Source: Flavobacterium sp.
GTDB lineage: Bacteria > Bacteroidota > Bacteroidia > Flavobacteriales > Flavobacteriaceae
Reading direction: 5' to 3'
NCBI GenBank assembly: GCA_023251135.1
Contig: JAHEZJ010000020.1
Coordinates: forward strand, 50,935 to 114,934
Length of the DNA: 64,000 bases
Shown here: positions 61,259-64,000 of the stretch, one piece after another
How the letters are laid out: every line of letters begins with the position of its first letter
Position numbering within the stretch: position 1 is the stretch's first letter
Translations under genes and position numbers: made by a program
Notes under the pieces: generated by a model
What the model was told of the DNA's origin: nothing
What the model saw: the letters and a program-made list of their open reading frames with translations, nothing else
The model's database searches: none

Positions 61259-61259
61259 A

Positions 61260-61318
61260 GATGGGGCTAAAGCCATCTTATAATGCAATTTTGTTGTCTC
61301 CGGCTAAAGCTGGAGGCA
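61260..61318. repeat. GGCTAAAGCC-type hairpin pair
   Basis: GATGGGGCTAAAGCCATC (61260-61277) and CTCCGGCTAAAGCTGGAG (61298-61315) each fold into a hairpin around a shared GGCTAAAG core. They follow the S10 stop codon and may help end the transcript. Confidence 0.7.
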
Positions 61319-61362
61319 AGAAAATTTTTTAAAATATACTTTATAATTACAGAACACATTTC

Positions 61363-61869
61363 ATGATCTCAAAAGCAACATTAGCCGATATTCCTGTTTT
61401 GAATATCTTAATCAATTCAGCATATCGAGGTGAAACCTCCAAAAAAGGCTGGACGACCGAAGCCAATTTATTAGAAGGAAAAAGAACCAACGAAGAAGAA
61501 TTGACCCAAACAATTCAAAATCCGAAGAACACAATTCTGAAATACACGGAGAATAATACCGTTATTGGTTCGGTTTTATTAGTCGAAAAAGGACAGCAAT
61601 TGTATTTGGGAATGCTAACGGTTTCACCGGAATTACAAAATAGCGGTATCGGAAAAAAGATGCTGGCAGAAGCCGAAAATCATGCGAAAGCTTTGGGATT
61701 GTCAAGTATTATCATGACGGTAATATCAGTTCGCGAAGAACTTATTGCGTGGTATAAACGTCATGGCTATGTTGATACAGGCGAAAGAGAAGCTTTTCCT
61801 GAAAGCGAGATTCATGTTACTATTTCAGAGAATCCTCTGGAGTTTATTTTCTTAGAGAAGATTATTTAG
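61363..61869 (+). CDS. GNAT-family N-acetyltransferase
   Basis: A 168 aa protein with the acetyl-CoA loop 'LQNSGIGKKML' (91-101, matching Q/RxxGxG/A), preceded by strand 'YLGMLTVSPE' (81-90) and followed by 'IIMTVISVREELIAWYKRHG' near 115-134. The substrate is not evident; the motif set 'WYKRHGYVDTGEREAFP' is typical of small-molecule or N-terminal acetyltransferases. It appears to be monocistronic. Confidence 0.9.
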   Translation: MISKATLADIPVLNILINSAYRGETSKKGWTTEANLLEGKRTNEEELTQTIQNPKNTILKYTENNTVIGSVLLVEKGQQLYLGMLTVSPELQNSGIGKKMLAEAENHAKALGLSSIIMTVISVREELIAWYKRHGYVDTGEREAFPESEIHVTISENPLEFIFLEKII

Positions 61870-61877
61870 TTTTATTT

Positions 61878-61983
61878 GTTTCAGGTTTCAAGTTTCAGGT
61901 TTCAAGTTTGAGAGTAAAAGCTAAAAAAACTTAGCAACTCAGCACCTTAGAACCTTAGTACCTCATAAAAACCTTTGAACCTC
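61878..61983. repeat. GTTTCAAG array followed by CTTAGAACC array
   Basis: GTTTCAGGTTTCAAG units at 61878-61909 are the reverse orientation of the ACTTGAAACC arrays. CTTAGCAACTC, CACCTTAGAACC and CTTAGTACC units run from 61929 to 61983 and end 13 bases before the HutD gene. Confidence 0.7.
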
Positions 61984-61995
61984 CAATAATAAAAA

Positions 61996-62544
61996 ATGAA
62001 CCTACACCTTTTACCTAAAGAAAATAGTAAAGCCTCTGTTTGGAGTGGTGGATTGACTTATGAATATATGATCTATCCCAAAACAGCAAACTATGCCGAT
62101 AGAGATTTTACATTCCGAATAAGCAGTGCCACCATAGAGAAAGAGCCTTCAGAGTTTACCCAATTTAAGGGCTATCACCGATATTTGGTTATGCTTGACA
62201 ACCAATTACATATTGAGATAAACAAAGAAAAAAAAGTATACGAACAATATGAAATCATGGAATTTAATTCGGATGATGAAGTGACTTCTTATACAAAAGG
62301 TATTGACTTTAACTGGATGGTTTCTGAAAAAACATCTTATCACAAGCTGAAAGTAACAGACGACAATCAAAGTTGTAATGCTCAAATAGTACTTTTATTC
62401 TCTTTACATACAGCAGTTATCAAAATTAATGAGAAATCCTACGATCTAAAACCTTATGATTTGTTGGTGATCGAAAATCTGGAAAAGGAAAATATAACAC
62501 TTCACTTTTCTGATAAATGCCTGTTTGGGATATTGGATTTTTAA
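61996..62544 (+). CDS. HutD/Ves-family protein
   Basis: A 182 aa bicupin-type protein. The HutD signatures are visible: 'ASVWSGGLTYEYMIYP' (13-28), 'DFTFRISSATIEKEPSEFTQF' (about 37-57) and 'GYHRYLVMLDNQL' (58-70). HutD is a conserved companion of histidine-use genes and may bind formylglutamate or a similar ligand to limit the pathway. Here it is 11 kb from hutH, with other genes between. It follows repeat arrays. The family call is good; the role is unknown. Confidence 0.82.
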   Translation: MNLHLLPKENSKASVWSGGLTYEYMIYPKTANYADRDFTFRISSATIEKEPSEFTQFKGYHRYLVMLDNQLHIEINKEKKVYEQYEIMEFNSDDEVTSYTKGIDFNWMVSEKTSYHKLKVTDDNQSCNAQIVLLFSLHTAVIKINEKSYDLKPYDLLVIENLEKENITLHFSDKCLFGILDF

Positions 62545-62557
62545 TTCCGGAATGAAT

Positions 62558-62745
62558 TTAACCGCAACGTTCGCGAAGGGTTACGCAAAGATTCGCAAAG
62601 TTTTTTTGGCTGGTACAGCATATGCTCGCAAAGACACAAAGTCGCAAAGTTTATGCTTCTTTCTTCTTTCTTCTTGCTTCTTTCTTCTTGCCTCTATTTT
62701 TCAAAACCACACTACTAAAAAAACTTAGTCCCTTAGAACCTTAGC
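62558..62745. repeat. CCGCAAAG-type units, CTT-rich tract and CTTAGAACC array
   Basis: Positions 62558-62659 hold 'accgcaacgttcgcgaa', 'ttacgcaaagattcgcaaag' and 'gctcgcaaagacac' units. Positions 62656-62695 are a pure pyrimidine-rich CTTCTTTCTTCTT tract, with TTCTTTCTTCTTGC present twice. Positions 62724-62745 hold CTTAGAACC units that run into the stop codon of the Crp-like gene. An open frame of 67 codons over the region merely translates these repeats. Confidence 0.65.
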
Positions 62746-63310
62746 AACTCCTCTTAATCTTCGATAAAAATTCATGCGAAACCCCAAGATAAGACGATAA
62801 ATTTCGGTTATTGATTTTCTCCGCTTTGTGCGAATATCGCGCTATAAACTCGAGGTACCTTTGTTTAGAAGTTTTGTTTAATACATCGATAAGTCTTTGC
62901 TGAATGGCAATATTAGCCCTTTCAACCATTAAAATGTGAAACTGAATCAACTTAGGCACCTGTTCAAACAAAAGCGCTTTGTTGGCTTTACTAATCACTA
63001 AGATCTCGCTGTCTTCAATCGCTTTAATATTATAGGTGGTTGGTTTTTGATGATAGAAACTTTCGAGATCGCAGATCCACTCGTTTTCGAAAGAGAAGAA
63101 AATGACACTTTCGGTACCGTTATCATTTAGAATATACGTTTTGAAAGTACCTTTTAGAATAAAACCTTCATAAGAACTGTTTGAATCCTGAATCTGCAGA
63201 AATTCATTTTTCTTCAGTTTAATAAACTTTACTTTTTCCACCACCAAATTCCATTCTTCGTCCGTTAGCGAAATCTTGCGCTCAATACTCAATCGTAGGT
63301 TTTTATACAT
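62741..63310 (-). CDS. Crp/Fnr-family transcriptional regulator
   Basis: A 189 aa protein with an N-terminal cyclic-nucleotide-binding-like barrel ('LKKNEFLQIQDSNSSYEGFI', 'LKGTFKTYILNDNGTES') and a C-terminal winged helix ('RNLSSYLGVSHEFLSKIKR', about 168-186). No Fnr-type cysteine cluster is seen. The ligand is unknown. Its last three residues (RSC) are read from a repeat, so the natural end may have been slightly longer. It is divergent from the pectate lyase-like gene, whose control it may share. Confidence 0.88.
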   Translation of the reverse strand: MYKNLRLSIERKISLTDEEWNLVVEKVKFIKLKKNEFLQIQDSNSSYEGFILKGTFKTYILNDNGTESVIFFSFENEWICDLESFYHQKPTTYNIKAIEDSEILVISKANKALLFEQVPKLIQFHILMVERANIAIQQRLIDVLNKTSKQRYLEFIARYSHKAEKINNRNLSSYLGVSHEFLSKIKRSC

Positions 63311-63370
63311 GTGGTTTTTACTTTTTATTCTTACTCAGGGGCGTAAGTATGTGAATGAATGAAAAATAAT

Positions 63371-63382
63371 GTAATCGATTAC
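63371..63382. promoter_or_regulatory. Perfect palindrome GTAATCGATTAC, candidate LacI-type operator
   Basis: A 12-base perfect palindrome with central CG, the form usual for LacI-family operators. It sits just downstream of a minus-strand -7 box TATTTTTG (63384-63391), where the Crp-like gene's transcript would start. A looser GTAATGTAAAGGTTAC lies at 63401-63416. Confidence 0.5.
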
Positions 63383-63452
63383 GCAAAAATATACTTTTTT
63401 GTAATGTAAAGGTTACTGCGGGTACAATTAATAGTAAAATATTTTCAAAACA

Positions 63453-63466
63453 TTGAACAAGTTCAA
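63453..63466. promoter_or_regulatory. Inverted repeat TTGAAC-AA-GTTCAA
   Basis: Six-base arms and a two-base spacer, 63 bases before the pectate lyase-like start. A possible activator or repressor site; its binding protein is unknown. Confidence 0.4.
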
Positions 63467-63528
63467 CTTTTTTCATACTAATTATAAGCAGATTTGCACT
63501 ATTAACTATTTAACCAAACTTAATTATT

Positions 63529-64000
63529 ATGAAATTTAAATCAACATTCTCAGCGTTTTTACTAACGCTGGTTCTCGGTTTTGCAGCCTGTAATACCGAA
63601 GAAATTGCAACACCTCAAAGCAGTGAAAATGCTCTTTTGGAAACCACCACAACTGCCTCAGGCAATTTGACGGCAAAAATTGGAAACTGTGCTCAGGTTC
63701 CCGGATGGGCCTCTCAAAATGGAGGAACAACCGGTGGGGGCACATCGGCAGAAGAAGTAGTAACGAACTATGCCCAATTGAAATCGGCTATTGAAAACAG
63801 TGCTGTGAAAGTGATCAAAGTTAGCGGTACAATTACGGTTACTACAAGATTATCACTACAAGATCAAAGTGGTAAAACCATTTATGGTGCTAGTGGTGCA
63901 AAACTGGTTTCTACCAATCAAACGAAAGACGGTTCGGGTATCATCAACATCAAAAGATGCACGAATCTCATTATCAGAAACCTTATTTTTGAAGGACCCG
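63529..64000 (+). CDS. Pectate lyase-like lipoprotein, 3' end beyond the window
   Basis: The frame is open from ATG 63529 to the window end (157 codons visible). The first residues (MKFKSTFSAFLLTLVLGFAAC) are a lipoprotein signal with Cys21. A Ser/Thr/Gly-rich linker follows, then the start of a right-handed beta helix: 'ASGNLTAKIGNCAQVPGWA', 'VVTNYAQLKSAIENSAVKV', 'KTIYGASGAKL', 'CTNLIIRNLIF'. This matches the beginning of family PL1 pectate lyases (the 'GKTI.G.GA.L' and 'NVIIRNI' patterns). Catalytic residues lie beyond the edge. Surface pectin breakdown is inferred. Confidence 0.8.
   Translation, partial: MKFKSTFSAFLLTLVLGFAACNTEEIATPQSSENALLETTTTASGNLTAKIGNCAQVPGWASQNGGTTGGGTSAEEVVTNYAQLKSAIENSAVKVIKVSGTITVTTRLSLQDQSGKTIYGASGAKLVSTNQTKDGSGIINIKRCTNLIIRNLIFEGP

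Noticed and set aside
62525-62728. 67-codon frame after hutD
   Set aside because: It overlaps the end of hutD and simply translates GCAAAG repeats and the CTT tract.
1-64000. tRNA, rRNA, riboswitch or prophage genes
   Set aside because: I saw no cloverleaf, rRNA-like stretch, known riboswitch core or phage structural gene by eye; a covariance search was not possible.

Overview
The window looks like a chromosomal segment of a Flavobacterium-type Bacteroidota. The DNA is AT-rich, the best promoter candidates fit the Bacteroidota pattern (TTG, 17-23 bases, TANNTTTG), leader regions are A-rich rather than strong Shine-Dalgarno sites, and lineage-typical proteins are present (an OstA-like protein, fused ThrA, exported lipoprotein enzymes, the PiT-DUF47 pair). 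I see no rRNA, tRNA, CRISPR array, insertion sequence or prophage. Almost everything is core metabolism or cell maintenance.

Layout. 1-5.3 kb: the end of a secreted-type protein, an RluA-family pseudouridine synthase with a PASTA membrane protein, then ddl, coaD and a PhnA-like protein. 5.3-12.5 kb: a small exported protein, a DEAD-box helicase, a cupin plus DapA-family lyase/aldolase pair facing a MocR/GntR-aminotransferase regulator, and an exported M14 peptidase. 12.7-17.5 kb: small proteins, a Nudix hydrolase facing pyrE, an SRPBCC protein, a DUF2306-like membrane protein and birA. 17.5-23.2 kb: rsfS-ftsH, then LUD protein-cdsA-psd-acyl-CoA-binding protein-lipoprotein superoxide dismutase. 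23.2-33.2 kb: a lipoprotein GH13 amylase, the OstA-like protein, a class III aminotransferase, a TPR protein with aroE, and a five-repeat DUF349 protein. 33.8-42.9 kb: OsmC, a TPR protein downstream of gyrA, clpC, and a RimB-RimK fusion. 43-49.5 kb: DUF421, a padR-membrane protein-serine hydrolase operon, an SMI1/KNR4 protein and the PiT/DUF47 phosphate pair. 49.5-57 kb: hutH and the threonine operon (thrL leader, thrA, thrB, thrC). 57-64 kb: an AT-rich ATPase-TOPRIM gene with a small membrane protein gene, an S10 peptidase, a GNAT protein, HutD, a Crp-like regulator and the start of a pectate lyase-like lipoprotein.

The most striking non-coding content is a rich set of short interspersed repeats. 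I separate at least nine kinds: CTTAGAACC-type arrays, ACTTGAAACC-type arrays, CCGCAAAG fold-backs, a nested palindrome of about 176 bp in the thr operon, a cluster of GTCCCTACGGGAC-type hairpins, CCAAATTCC hairpins in three tandem copies, GC-rich double hairpins of two types, and GGCTAAAGCC hairpins. They fill most of the longer gaps. Several end exactly at start codons, one makes up a terminator, one seems to supply a promoter half, and one has apparently shifted the frame of the ATPase gene.

The best regulatory find is a 33-codon leader peptide with 12 Thr codons, including six in a row, upstream of thrA. It is a strong candidate for threonine attenuation. The best candidate for an undescribed or defence-like unit is the 57.1-59.6 kb pair. 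All functional calls rest on motif reading; no database search was possible.
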